Part shown: positions 44,962-56,931 of the stretch, one piece after another
Layout: each line of letters starts with the position of its first letter
Position numbering within the stretch: the first letter of the stretch is position 1
DNA from: Sanghuangporus weigelae
Taxonomy: Eukaryota > Basidiomycota > Agaricomycetes > Hymenochaetales > Hymenochaetaceae
DNA: 64,000 nt
Assembly: GCA_033182465.1 (NCBI GenBank)
Contig: CP137326.1
Location: 930,001-994,000 of the forward strand
Direction of reading: 5' to 3'
The notes under the pieces: generated by a model
What the model saw: only the letters and a program-made list of their open reading frames with translations
The model's database searches: none
What the model was told of the DNA's origin: nothing
Program-made: the position numbers and the translations under genes

Positions 44962-47900
44962 TCAGTGTTGACTGCGTAAGGCCTCTAAAATGGTGTGTAA
45001 TTGCATGTATGGAGTGTCTATTCTTTCTGCTTCGTTCCTGCCCGACAATATTCGAACCATTTCTGTTGAGGTCGCGGGATAGTCGAAGAAGCACTCGAGG
45101 AAATCACCGTCAAGGAATCCTGTAGCTGCAGCTTGAGCGTCGGACCGTCCTCGACAATTTGATGGTGCACGCCAGCTAAGTGAGATTTAATGAGATTTGA
45201 GTCGTTAACCAATCTAAATCTCATGATGCGAGCAACACATGACTTACTGAGTGTGACCCACATCGCCAGGACCCTTGACAACATTAGCCAAGTTCCTCTC
45301 CAAACTGCTGAGCAGCTTGGATATGCCCTCGTTAACATCGATCAATGCCGTAATGCGTCCAGTTGCTGTGAAAAGTAGTTGCTTCGTTCGAAGACCAAAC
45401 CTGTTGTCAGCCGGGTCAAGACGTCCTGTATCACCATTAGCATATTGATCTCTTAGGAGACTGAAAATCCTCCTACCGGCTACGCATATATTGACAGTCT
45501 CATCAATATTATACAGGCCATTCTGTTCCAGAAGCACTTTTCCGCCTCGTTGAGCCATTTGATATGAAAACAAATTGCTATCGCTCTGCAGAAAGACTGA
45601 GACTGTATATGATGAGAAAAATTATATTCCGACCTACATTGGCACCGACGATCGTCTGTTGGTCAAACATTCCGATGCAGAGGGGCCAGAGTGGGCTATA
45701 GTCCCTCGCAACAATCTCCAATTTGTCTTTCTCGAGTTTCAGAATGGCCAAAGAAGAAACGGCGTCACCGACCACAATTTGATTATCGACTACGGCGACT
45801 GCAATGACTAAGTAGTTATGATTCCAGCCTGTTTGTCGTTCGAGCTTGATTTCCGCTGCAGACATGAGACTAAATATCTCGACCTGGGCGGCAATCTTAG
45901 AAACGAAGATAATTTGTAAGTTGAAGTAATCTTACACTTGTGTTAATGGCGGCAACAAGTTTCCCTTCCAAACATGCTAGAGCATTCACAGCGCCTTTCG
46001 TCTGAGCTGTGGCATACAGATGGGGATACTGTCTACCACCCGTGCCCGTCGAAAAGATCAAAAGACGACCGCGACTAGGCTCTCGTTCGCTTTCACTAAA
46101 GTAGGTCGACCCAACCACAAAGAAGGTCTCTCGGCCACCTTGGAGCTCCAAGGACACGGCAGCAACGGCTGTGATCTCCTCATTGGTCTCGAGAGAGAAT
46201 TCGTGCGTTACTGTTGAGATCGCTGTCACTGAAGGAAAGCGCGATCAAGGTAACGAATATGAACTGACCTTTGAAATCTACATCATCGACGAGTTTGAAT
46301 GAGCTGACGGCCGACGAAACGCCCTTCATGACAGCACCATCCTGCTTCAAACACCCCACTCCAAAGAGTTTCGCGCTTGGATCGTAGGCTAACCTTGAAG
46401 GAATTTCGCTACCCATCGATACCTGATGAAGAGTCAACAAAGGACCTATGTCAATAAAGTTCGTCACATACTGTTCGTATATGCAGTTTATCAAGTTCCA
46501 CTATGCGACCCACAACCAGACCGTCGATAGTCGAAAGTACCATTGATGAAGAGAATATCGATGTATTCAACGATGACGCAGATAAGACGTCCTGTAGGCA
46601 TTACAAACACGTCAGAGAATTTTCGGAGCACAAGGATGGGAAATGGGGTACCTTGACGAGCACTGGCGAATGACTTATTCCGTCTCTTGAACGATAGAAA
46701 ATCGCAGACCGAGCACCGCTAGCAAAGACGGCCGATTGATTACTTACGTTGCAGCAACTCAGAGTCACAGGTGCACCTCCGAGAGCGAAAAACTTTCTTT
46801 CGCCAATTTCACCCTTGCCATCGAATGGCATTGCAATTACAGTTCCATTGGCTAGGGCAACCATGAGATGTTCCTTCGGACCAACCTCCTGATCCCCGAA
46901 ATCATGAAGAAGTAAGGATCTTGGAAGATGCGGCAAGGTCACAGGAGTCCCTGCAATCAAGTCGAATGCTGGAAGTTTGTACGCTTTGATTTCATGCGAG
47001 CACCAGAAGCTCAGGATTACAAATGGAGAGAATTTCGCATCGCTTTTCATGGGCTTTATTGTAAGCGCCGAAATCTCGGATTCTGTTCCATCGGGTTCTA
47101 TGAAAGTTTTGCGACTAGGAGAATCACTGTGAGATTTACCGACGAAGCACCTCAACGGATAGACTCATACTTTTGTTCCGATATTTTGTCTCCGAGAATA
47201 GTCAGTAAAATGACTTCCCCACCCGAAAGTGCCACACAAATCTGACTGGGACTAATATCAGCCAACACGATCTTTCGACCATGCCCAGGCATCCAACGAT
47301 CTTCGCTCGTCCCAGTCTCGCCATTGAAGAGCAGCACAGTATCTTGCGTGACCTGTATCATTTGGCTTCCGCTTTGATACTCTGACTTCCCATTTGCTGA
47401 CTTGGTCCGACTCAAGACGTTCGCGGCCGCGATGGTTGGCACATCCTGTCTGAGGTCAGAGTACTCATTTGATTGGGAGAGATAAGAAGAATGATGGCCC
47501 GTAGTAGACATTTCTAGGAGATGCGAGGACGTGTCCGTTGCGACCAAAAGGAACTGATGGTGCCTGTGCGAGAACATGATCAAACGACATTTGTATTGAT
47601 ACGGAAAAAAGACTTACTCGTCATCGTAGCGTCTTTTCAGAGGCCACGTTCCGAAAACATTGGCTATGCCTTCAATGCGAGCATCCTCAGTGAAGTTGGC
47701 ACCATTGCGAATGATCCGTAAGGAACCAGTGTTACCCCCGCCGGAGCAGGTGACGATGGTTGGTTGACCACTGCCATCAATATCCTCGACGGCGGCATCC
47801 ATTATTGGGGCTATGTTTTTGTACGTCTCCGAAACATCAATGTATGTGCCCGTCGATGAAGATTTGTCCGGCATGATACGAATCAGTTGAGAGTCTCCGA

Positions 47901-49177
47901 AATGCGACCCCACGAAGACGAATTGAGATGCAAGCGGTGTCAGCGATGTAGGTGGTGACGTCTTTTGAAATCATTACGCGAGACTCGATGTTGAAATCAC
48001 TTTTATAACACACCTCTCCAAGAAATACAACATTGAGCATTGACCGTTCTATATCAATCGCAAGAAGGGCCAGATGACCAAAGTTGTCACCAAGCAAAAA
48101 ACGAGTTCCTTCCGCATCGACCTGGGACCATCTACAGCCAGTCAGACATGGAAATAACACCTGGTGTCCAGATCACGTACGCAGAGACATCAAAATACGG
48201 CCAGATTATCTCAGCTTGCGGAATCCTTGAGCTCGACGCCTTTGGTGTTGCCTGATTCTTCTTCTTCTTCTGTTTTCGGTCAATGGAGAAAAACGAGATA
48301 ACTCCTCCGCCCAATGTCAGAACACCACCATTGTTGTTCCAGGCACTTGCTGCCTGAGGTGGCACGGGGATCAGTAGATTGGCCCCAGCATCCGTCAAAG
48401 GAAAATCTGGCAGGAAGGCGGAAGGCGAAGGCGATAGTTCCATATCAGAGATAGAAAGATCATGCGAAGTAACCCGCAATTTCTGCAAGTGATCTCTGTA
48501 CAAAATTGCTAATACCGTAGCACGAGCGTTTGCTGTCCGGAGGAAGCACAACGATAGTATGTTTAATTCTCGCACGCTATGAAACGAAGGAACGTCTCTC
48601 TCATGGGCAAACAAATAGATGGGAACGACTCACGAGGTGTCAAAATCAGAGCTGATGAGTCCATCTTCCAACTCCAAAACCCTTAGTTTGCCCGTGTATG
48701 AGCAGGCGACGGCAACCTTTCCTTTATGATCCACAAGACACGTATTCACATATTCCGCCGGCCGGGAATTTCTTTCATGCAAGGATACTATCTTAAGTGT
48801 CTTGAGACTCGGAGTAGATCCGGCGCTGCCCTCAACATACTTGAGGAGTATTAATCGCGGATCCGGATGATCGGTCAAGATGAGTAGATTATGTTGAGTA
48901 TTCTCCTGTAAACAGGCTCTTGTGAGACTGGCAGGAGGAAATGAAATAAAGACAATTAGCTTGTACTGACCTCACTTGCAACAGATTGCAGAGAGATTAT
49001 ACGGCCCCAGATTTCCAGACTACATTGAAGGCGTAGAGAATCTGGAAATAGAGCGAACACTTCTAAGATGCTGGACTTGGCAACGACAAGAAACTCAAGG
49101 TCTTCATCATCGGTCAGAGTCGTCTTTACGGATGCGACTACAGAAGTTGGTCCATGGAATGTAGCCACAGCCTTCAT
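44962..49177 (-). CDS. DDB1: DDB1 / CPSF_A-family beta-propeller protein
   Basis: Damage-specific DNA-binding protein 1, the adaptor of CUL4 ubiquitin ligases in the nucleus. Three beta-propellers and a helical end are expected. The start used is MKAVATFHGPTSVVASV (49177), which aligns with the usual DDB1 start; an ATG 81 bp upstream is possible. Diagnostic segments include TRFLLGDNFGHLALLAID (about 48100), FGDSQLIRIMPD, IVTCSGGGNTGSLRIIRNGA, ILSFWCSHEIKAYKLP, GVGCLKQDG, GRLLIFSTGTGG, KGAVNALACLEGKLVAAINT and VARDYSPLW. The last intron hides the family-typical GFLDGDFLECFFD (about 45095), and the protein ends LRSQH. Many introns, about 1,185 residues, intact. Related paralogues (Rse1, Cft1, Mms1) fit less well. 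Confidence 0.92.
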
Positions 49178-49576
49178 CTTTCGGTGAGATGAGTTGCAGT
49201 GATGAAGCAAACAATGTAGAATTGGCAATAATTGGCGATAAAGTCCGGTACTGCTCATGGTCACGTGGTGATCGGCGTAATCAGCTTCGGTGGCGGTGCT
49301 CAATTCACACGTACTTACCGTTGTTGTTGACGCAAGCTAGGTCGCTCTACTCGTGTACTGTGTCCGTCCGCACAGTGCTGCATTATGACGAGGGGAATAA
49401 GAAATCGGTCCAAGCCCTCTAAACTTCCCCAATCATCAAAAGTGAACATAAAGAATCCAGTGGTGGATGAAGTCGAATACCGTTCGTCCGTGTTCTTAGC
49501 GATATCCTAAATACAGCCCTTTTAACTGAAATCAATAGGTAGAAATAGAAATAGAACTCTTCTGTTATCTGCAGCG
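49178..49576. promoter_or_regulatory. divergent promoter of DDB1 and the SMYD-like SET gene
   Basis: About 400 bases between the two start codons, or about 320 if the upstream DDB1 ATG is used. No assigned factor sites. Confidence 0.4.
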
Positions 49577-50859
49577 ATGGTGGCGGCGGCTGTTGTTATG
49601 TATTATCTGTTCTTCAAAGGAGGAGTGCTGCAGAGTTTTAGAAACCCAATACCAGCTGATGACGGTCGTGCCTTCGATGTTGTTGATATTCTGAAGAAAG
49701 GAAAAGGTCTCGTTGCGATGCGCGACATAAAGGTACTTCCGTTTATATGTTTGCATAAAGTGCCAGTTTTCTCAAAAACTGGAATCCTACAGCAAGGCGA
49801 ATTATTAATCAAAGAAAGACCATTAATTGTGGTTCCAAGTTCAAGCAAGCGCATCCTCATCATCTTCCGTGGTCTACCCTCCTAACACCGTTGGTTCATT
49901 TAGCCAACTCATCTCCCGCCCAACTTTTGAAGGACCGCCTACGCAACTTAACACCAAGCCAGAGAGACGAATATTATTCCCTCTCATATGTTCATCCTGG
50001 CAAGGATCTAAAATCCTTGTCCGAGGACGATATAACGTTGGCTATATTCCAGACAAACGGAATATCCGCCGGAGATAGTGTTGGTCTGTTCCCAAGGACC
50101 GCCAGACTGAATCATGGATGCAGTGCAACTTTCAATTCTGTGTACTCGTGGAGAACACGAGAAGGCAACCTCGTTGTTCATGCCATCAAGCCGATAAAGC
50201 GTGGACAGGTGGATTTTTTCTTTTCTTTTGAAGACCTGCAAATGACTTCGAACCTGAATATTCAACAGGAACTCCTCACAACTTACATGGATACCAAGAG
50301 GCCACGTCACGAACGGCAGTACGTCCTCACTCGAATACTAAACAACGGCATCTTATTGTCGTTTAGAGCCTACCTTAAGAGCAACTACGACTTTAGATGT
50401 ACTTGCTCAGTGTGCTCACTACCTGAGGTAGAGTCTCGGACCTCCGACGAGCGACTTTCCAAAATGACTAATCTATATCAAACTTTCGCAACTTGGGGTC
50501 GAGGCGAAATCGATGGGGTAACTGCATCCCGAACCGCAAAGGACATCTGGGAGCTCGGTGAGCAAGAAGGGTATTGGAGCGAACGCGGTGGACTTGCCGG
50601 AGACGTCGTTTATGTTGCCTCCGCACATTCCGAGTGAGTGACAATTTGCATTCGAGATTGAACCGGCTCAGATGTATGATCTAGCGAACGTGGCGTGCTG
50701 GCATGGGCACACCTGGCCCGAAAGTGGTTTTCGATTGAACTCGGGAATGACAGTACGCAAGCTCTTGAAATGCAGACCGTTCTGAACAAGCCGCGCTCTC
50801 ACTTTGCTTGGGGTACCCGGTATCCACAGCTAGTAGAGTTACCAACCCATTTTGTCTGA
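49577..50859 (+). CDS. SMYD-like SET-domain protein (putative lysine methyltransferase)
   Basis: A SET-domain protein of the fungal SMYD-like group, a putative protein-lysine methyltransferase. The start at 49577 gives a hydrophobic leader (MVAAAVVMYYLFFKGG), then the SET-N segment GKGLVAMRDI. Spliced exons give GELLIKERPLIVV, TPSQRDEYYSLSYVHP, TNGISAGDSVGLFPRTARLN with the substrate-pocket motif NHGCSATFNSVYSW, GNLVVHAIKPIKRGQ, LLTTYMDTKRPRHERQ and the post-SET zinc motif FRCTCSVCSLP. The C-terminal helical part ends LVELPTHFV. No MYND finger is seen. About five introns, about 340 residues. Target unknown. The hydrophobic N-terminus is unusual and could be a membrane anchor. Confidence 0.82.
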
Positions 50860-51576
50860 ACTCCATTCGTCTAGCGTATCAGTCATCTTAGCTGATCTAA
50901 GATGGTTGGATTTAGTAGTGATATCGATATTGGTATTCGTTGGGAGTCATCTTTGTATACCTACCGTTGAAACGATTATTAAATATTCAAATTCGTCCAC
51001 GTTCCAAAAGTATTCACTCCACAAACGTCGACAGAAATCAAAGTAAGGATTTCTCAGAAACTAATCTGGCGAACGTCCCGATCTAGCAAGTCTCAAACTT
51101 CCGGAAACTTGGATATTTTCAGACGAGGAAAGTTTGGAGTCTCGATCCGAGTTGCTCGTGATAAACTTCTGGGTGAAGTCCACCATCAGAAACGATAAGA
51201 TCAGGGTGAGGTCGGGGAAACCAGGAGATGTTTCCGATGCCAAAACGTTGGGCTTGAACATAAACAGGTTGTGGGTGGGTCGACTTACGTTCCAAAGAAA
51301 ATTCCCGTCCCCAAACAAGTTAGAAACGACACCTTATATTACACTTCCTGGTGTCCCAGCTTCTATTTATAGTAGAAATAATCAGACAACTCGGATGAAA
51401 ACGTCGTCAGCGTTTCGATCTGAACTCTAAGTACAACGTTTTCAATTATTGCTAGAATGTAACGTGTAGAAATCTATATAGAAAACAGAAAGCAAATACG
51501 CTACGATGTGATCAATACTTCGGATACAACACATGCACATTCCACTCACCAGATATACGCAATGCACGTATGATAC
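50860..51576. other. 717-bp convergent intergenic region, nothing recognised
   Basis: It lies between the stops of the SET gene and the HIT gene. A 98-codon frame (51134-51430) overlaps an equally open antisense frame and resembles nothing known. It may be 3' untranslated sequence. Confidence 0.35.
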
Positions 51577-52310
51577 TCAGAGTTTTGACTTGATCCTCTG
51601 CACAAGCTCTACAGCATCTTCATGTTCTAGCTGATCTCTTGCCTCAAATTCCTTTCGGTGCATCTCATTATGCGTCAGCGGCGCCTTTCCCGTTTCTTGC
51701 GAAGTAGGGAGAACGGAAATCTTGGACGTGGCTTGGAATGTTGGAGCAGGAATGATATGATAATGTACCTTGAGACAAACGTTTCTTCAGCACACCTCGG
51801 ATGACAGTTTAACGAGAGGGTCTACGCCTACATGAGGTACCGCTTGAGCGTATTCCTGATTACAGACAACGTTGAGTCCATTATTATTCATCGCTACAGG
51901 ATACAACACTGCTCAGTCAAAGCCAAAATCAAGAAAGCTTCTTCATCTAAATCACACCTTTAGTTAACGCATTCGCGATCTTCGTAACAGCCTTTCCAAG
52001 CGCACCAGCAGTATCTTCCGGTAATTTAGACAAATGCGAATAATGCTCTTTAGGAATAACCAGTACGTGCCCGGGTCTCAGAGGAGCGATATCTCATATT
52101 CAATCATACCATATACTCAGTACACCACGAGCACTAGAGAGAAGATTGGGTTGACTGACCTAGGATAGCAATGACTTGGTCATTCTCATACAGGTTGTAA
52201 GAAGGAGCTCCTTTGTAGATAATTCTGCAGAAAGTGCAGTTGTCCAGGTCTGATTTCCATGATTCCGCAAGTGGTCGATTTACATGGTCACTTATAATGA
52301 AAGAAGTCAT
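51577..52310 (-). CDS. HIT-family protein (nucleotide hydrolase/transferase)
   Basis: A histidine-triad protein built from about four small exons. ATG 52310 gives MTSFIISDHVNRPLAE, then a Cys pair CTFCRII, the HINT-type YENDQVIAIL, DIAPLRPGHVLVIPKEHYSH, LPEDTAGALGKAV, NNNGLNVVCNQ and the catalytic triad AVPHVHYHIIP. The C-terminal tail (EFEARDQLEHEDAVELVQRI) is charged and helical and ends KSKL at 51577. About 175 residues, longer than HINT1 because of the tail. HIT proteins of this type hydrolyse AMP-lysine or dinucleotide substrates; the particular substrate is not evident. The small exons make it easy to miss. Confidence 0.85.
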
Positions 52311-52564
52311 TTTGCAAGAAACTCTGTTATGATGGTCGCCCGCCAGGAGATTGCTGAGAGTGGATTAAGGTGCGTCTTATGCCAATCTCCGTACGGAGTA
52401 CTTGTCGATCACCACGATGATCCGCATTCAGAATGTCTTTTTTTTTTTACTTAAAAAAAGAACACTATTGCGAATATTCAGATTAAAGCGGTTCGTCAGA
52501 ACTTGGACTCCAGGTCTAGCAGGACGAGAATTATTTGTGCGGTTCATATTACGAAAATCCCAAG

Positions 52565-53826
52565 TCAGCTAAAGTAGGATCCAACAATGTAACCTACTAC
52601 GCCTGCTCCGAGTGAGGTAGCTACAGACAAGGCGATGATCTGTCTATCCCTCGCCGTCTTCGCATTGCGCTCGAGTTCAGCGGTCGGCACGGTCTCGACT
52701 GCTTCAAGTTCTGTTCCTTCATCCGTTTCATGAATGGCACTCGCAGCAACGCTTCTTTCCTTCCCGATACCCTGCAAAGTCCTAATTTCCTCCAGAATCC
52801 TCTCCTGTTTCCCCTGCTGCTCCTTCAACTCCCTCAACCCATTCTCTACAACCCTCTGATTTGCCTCGTTCAGCTCAATCACCCTTCTCTCGAAGCTCTG
52901 AACAAGTCTCTTCCTCTTCCATGGCTCCACAAGCACGATCGCCAGTATAAACACCACCAAGTTAAGTCCCAGCGCAGCGAGCGATCCATACGTGCTCGCA
53001 CTGCGAATCTTATCCGACCAAGCTTGCTCTTCATGGTACCGCGTAAGGATCGCACGCATCAGCTCGGAGAATTGGCGTTCAACCGCTGCATCAACTTCGG
53101 CAACTCGACTCTGTGCCTGCGCTTCTTCTTGCTCGTATGCGTGATCCGCTCGCACAAGCTGCGTGAAGCGCAAGACGTCTGCATCGTTCCATGATGATTT
53201 CCGTTGTAGCAGCTCGTTAGTCTCTCGTTGTGAATTTGACCGACGCGCTACGGCTTCTTCGTACGCTGCCTTTGCTGCTTTGGCCTCTTCTCGGATCTTG
53301 CTCATCTTGCGCTCTTTTCATTGGAATATGCCATACAGACAAGAGTTGTATCAGTATTCGGCGTAGACTTTTCACAGATGAGTTGAACTGCACCATGTTC
53401 CGCGACGAGTGCCTTGAGTGTCGCTATGTACATCAAGTAAGTATTCGGACTGAAGAACACCATAAACGATCGAAACAAACCAATTTCGTTATACCCAGTC
53501 ACTTCATTCACCCTTCCTCCGAGCTTCTGAAACGCAACCTGGGCAGTCGCAGAAAACTCATCCATCCTCACACGCAAATCAGAAGCTTTCTTCATACTCC
53601 ACTTTCGCAAATGCTCTCTGATCTTCTGCATCTGTAGTGGTACTGACGCCGCCAAGTCTGAAGGTCTAGATGGTTCACTTCGAACATGTTCTCGTTGCTT
53701 AGAGTCTTCTGGTCTTCTAGCTGTTAGAGTGCGGTGGTGAAGAAGGGATGGGCGGACAGAGGGACGGACGAGCCGTGTGGGCCGCCTGATGGTCCTCAGC
53801 ATAGATACGCGTGAGACCAAATTCAT
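52565..53826 (-). CDS. SHE9: She9/Mdm33-like mitochondrial inner-membrane protein
   Basis: She9/Mdm33 is an inner-membrane protein that affects mitochondrial shape and inner-membrane fission. The start at 53826 (or 53802, MLRTIRRPTRL) gives an Arg-rich leader without acidic residues. Then come a coiled-coil (KWSMKKASDLRVRMDEF), GGRVNEVTGYNEI, two short introns (about 53445-53480 and about 53330-53395) that restore KALVAEHERKMSKIREEAK, LLQRKSSWNDADVLRFTQL, and the family block RYHEEQAWSDKIRSASTYG followed by the first membrane segment LGLNLVVFILAIVLVEPW. A second membrane segment, SLGAGVVGYIVGSYFS, closes the protein. About 385 residues, normal for the family. Confidence 0.9.
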
Positions 53827-54149
53827 CACGCACACCAAGACATATTCCAATGGCGGTCCGATTCTCATGATGATGCTGGCTCTACAATTGTAGTAGCGGA
53901 TATCGGGAGAGACTGCACATGTAAATACCAAGAAGAAAAGGGAAAAGGAGTGATAATAGCAGCAATAAGGGATGATTGCGTGCGTGTACGTGCGCGGTAC
54001 TCGACAAAGAAAGTCAAGTTGAAGTGGTAAAAAAATAGGCTATGTACTGTAATCCAGTAATCCATGACTTTCATAACACAACACGCCATCTAGAGAGCGC
54101 GCCAAGATAAGTATGTCTATGCAAAAAGCAAAAAGGAGTAGCGGAGAGT
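53827..54149. promoter_or_regulatory. SHE9 upstream region and CPR 3' side
   Basis: About 320 bases with no gene. It contains a purine-rich AGAAGAAAAGGGAAAAGG run near 53930 and presumably the SHE9 promoter. Confidence 0.35.
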
Positions 54150-56475
54150 TTAGCTCCAAACATCGAGCATTAAACGTGACCGTTCTTTGAGGAGCTTCAA
54201 TTCAGCTGCACCTTCTACCTCCGCACTCCCTCCCTTCGCCTCTCCGAGCATACGAGCAATGGTATCTTCGGCTGCTTTGCTCATGGCCTTCGCGTCACCA
54301 CAAATGTAGATGTACGCCTTCCCGTTCAAAATCGCATCAGCAAGGTCCTTGTGTTGCTCCCACAGAAGGTCCTGAACGTAAATCTTTGATCCGTCGGGCT
54401 TGTACGGGGGCTGTCTCGAGAATGTGCAATGCATGATGAACTTGCCACCCAGTTCCTTTGCGTACTCAGGCCATTCTTCGCTATAGAGATAATCTTGGTC
54501 TGATTTCCGGCAGCCGTAAAATAGCCACATGCGTCCCCAGTCCGCAAGTGCGTCAGGTCCATTCTTTTCAATAGTACGGCGTGCCAACGCAACGCGCTCT
54601 TGCACGAACCCACGGAAAGGCGCAACACCCTGTAAGAAACACATCAAACTCTACATTTCTTTGGTAAAAACCCTTATTCTGCTTACAGTGCCAGGACCAA
54701 TCATGATGACTGGGGTTTTCGGGTTTGTCGGAAGACGGAATGTCGAACGGCGGACATGAATCGGGATCTTGTAACCAATCTCAGCCTTGTAAGCTCCTCT
54801 TGGTCCATCAATAGCATATGCTGGGGTGTTGACATGGGGCGGGACTGAACTGTCTAGAGCAGAGAGTGCAACTCCGTTGTGCGCATGTTTCAAGCTTAGC
54901 AAGAAATTGGTTCCAACGCCGTAGACCGTCTTTGACGGAAGATGATCAGTAGAAAGGGACTGGTACTTGAGAACGACAGCCGTAACGTGAATTGAGCCAG
55001 GGTAAAGCTTTGGACTCGAAGAAATCGAGTAGTAACGAGGCTGAAGACGCGGCACGCTCGAGACAACGATATCGAACGGAACCGGCCATGCAGTCGTATT
55101 CTCCGCAGTAGGTACCGCAATAACGTCGTTACCAGCAGCAAGCTGGAGGACTTCGCCGAGTTTCAGGCATCCGCCAGCGACTACTGTGCTATATTTGTCC
55201 TTATCTGTATTGAGTTCCCTCAGGAAGGCCTCGGCCTCCGGTGATGGCGCAAATTTGGCAAGTGTACCAAGGATCTGACGCCCTACAACTGCAGAGATGT
55301 CAATATAGTGACGAAGGACTGAGATATACGTCGTCGGTACTGGGAACGGAACCTTGGCGAGTGCTGGATCCAATGAATCAATGTTAATGACCTTGTCCTT
55401 CTTCCCGTACAAGCCGAGAGCATGCAGAAGTCGGTCTACCTCCATTTCAGCATTTGAGGGCCAAACACCGACATGATCGCCATGTTGATAAGCAATGCCC
55501 GAGCCTTCGATGTTGAGTTCCAAATGAATACAATTACGGTCGGCATCGAGCGTGAAAAGTTCACGAGCGATAGTCAAGGGAGCTGGATACGGGTTCTTCG
55601 CGTCGTGAATACCCTTCGTCTTTGTAAGCGCGCGAGCAGACAATTCACCGAGATAAACTTTCTCATGGGGATGTTCATCGAGTTCGGATACAACAAAGTC
55701 GGCAGAATCGCCGCCTTGTCCCTCTTCAACACCCATCGCCTGAGCGAAAGCCTCCCACATGCCGTCTTTCCATTCCAGATAATCTTCTTCCATAGATTTG
55801 TCGTCATCACCTTCACCACGCTCGCCGATACACACAGCACCCATTTCAGAGAGCGAGGCATCCATCTTACGAGCAATGGCATTGTAGTGTTCATACGTCC
55901 TGTTACCAAGACCGAAGATCACATACTTGAGTCCGTCGAGCCGGTGAGAGCCGTTCGAGAACTCAAAATCGGACTCGAAGATGTTCTGGGTGAGGGTAAC
56001 GGCGTTATCGGTGGGCTCACCCTCGCCGTACGTTGCCATGACGAAGAAGACGCAGCAGTTCTCCGGAACTTGGTCAAGATTCTCGAAGTCATACTCCTCA
56101 GGATCGCAAACGAGAGAAGCAAGACCGAATTTCTGCTTTGCCTCTTTGGCAAGACGAATAGCGTATTCCTCTGCAGTGCCAGTCTGTGAGCCATAAAAGA
56201 TCACGATACGTTTTTTCTAAGAAAAAAGTCAAAAAGGGATAAGAGATCAGGAGTGCTGAAGAATCAGGTGAAAGAAAGTGAACACTCACGCTCTCCTTCA
56301 TCTTTGTGATAAAATCACGCGGATTTCCACTGCCATTTGCGACGCCCTTGAGAGGAGCTGAGGGTACATTGGAGGCCTTTGACTGAGAGAATAACTGATC
56401 CTTGAAGAGATAGAGCGCCGCGAGAACGACGCCAAGGCCGAGGATGATGACGTCCGAAGAGGAAGTGGCAGCCAT
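54150..56475 (-). CDS. CPR1: NADPH-cytochrome P450 reductase
   Basis: The diflavin electron donor to endoplasmic-reticulum cytochrome P450s. ATG 56475 gives MAATSSSDVIILGLG, then a single N-terminal membrane anchor (VIILGLGVVLAALYLF); an in-frame ATG at 56538 adds 21 residues but is less like relatives. FMN domain: YGSQTGTAEEYA, TYGEGEPTDNA and FGLGNRTYEHYN. Connecting/FAD domain: HGDHVGVWPSN, PRYYSISSSP and YGVGTNFL. NADPH domain: GPGT plus GVAPFRGFVQERV, joined by an intron at about 54630-54690, FYGCRKSDQDYLY and YICGDAKAMSK. It ends LMLDVWS with the penultimate Trp typical of the family. Two introns, about 735 residues, intact. Confidence 0.97.
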
Positions 56476-56931
56476 GGTGGGCTGGACGTGCTGAGAAGGA
56501 CGAACACGTAGACTTGGAGAGCTAGAAAGCAAGTCCATGGTGAGCAAAGGAGAAGAGGCGGGAATGAAACGGGATATGAAGTACTCTACTGGCTGGTATT
56601 TGTAGTGCAGCAGCCTGCACTGCGGGCTGTGGGCTGGGCGGCGGGGCGGGGAAGAGGAGGAACGAGTTGGGGACACAGTCGAGTCGAGTCGGGAGATATC
56701 AGGTCTGCTCGGAGCGCGTACGTAAGCATCCACTTCATCGTGTCCCCTCGGAACAGATCTCTGCCGAAAATTTCTTGGCAAATCTCGAATTTCTGAAGTA
56801 TTTATGGAAATTTTGGAACAAGGCTATTGTACAAATATGGCAACTAGTTTTGGATTTCGCGGATCGGTTTCACCCAGCGCGTCCGACATCAACGGCCGCG
56901 TTGCGTCGGGCCTCTACGGTCGGCCTAATCA
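56476..56931. promoter_or_regulatory. divergent promoter of CPR and the SET5-like gene
   Basis: 456 bases between starts. A GC-box-like run (GGGCGGCGGGGCGGGG) lies at about 56637-56652 on the plus strand. Confidence 0.45.

Noticed and set aside
44962-45338. Apparent loss of the DDB1 C-terminus
   Set aside because: A further intron (donor near 45247, acceptor near 45180) restores GFLDGDFLECFFD and a normal end.
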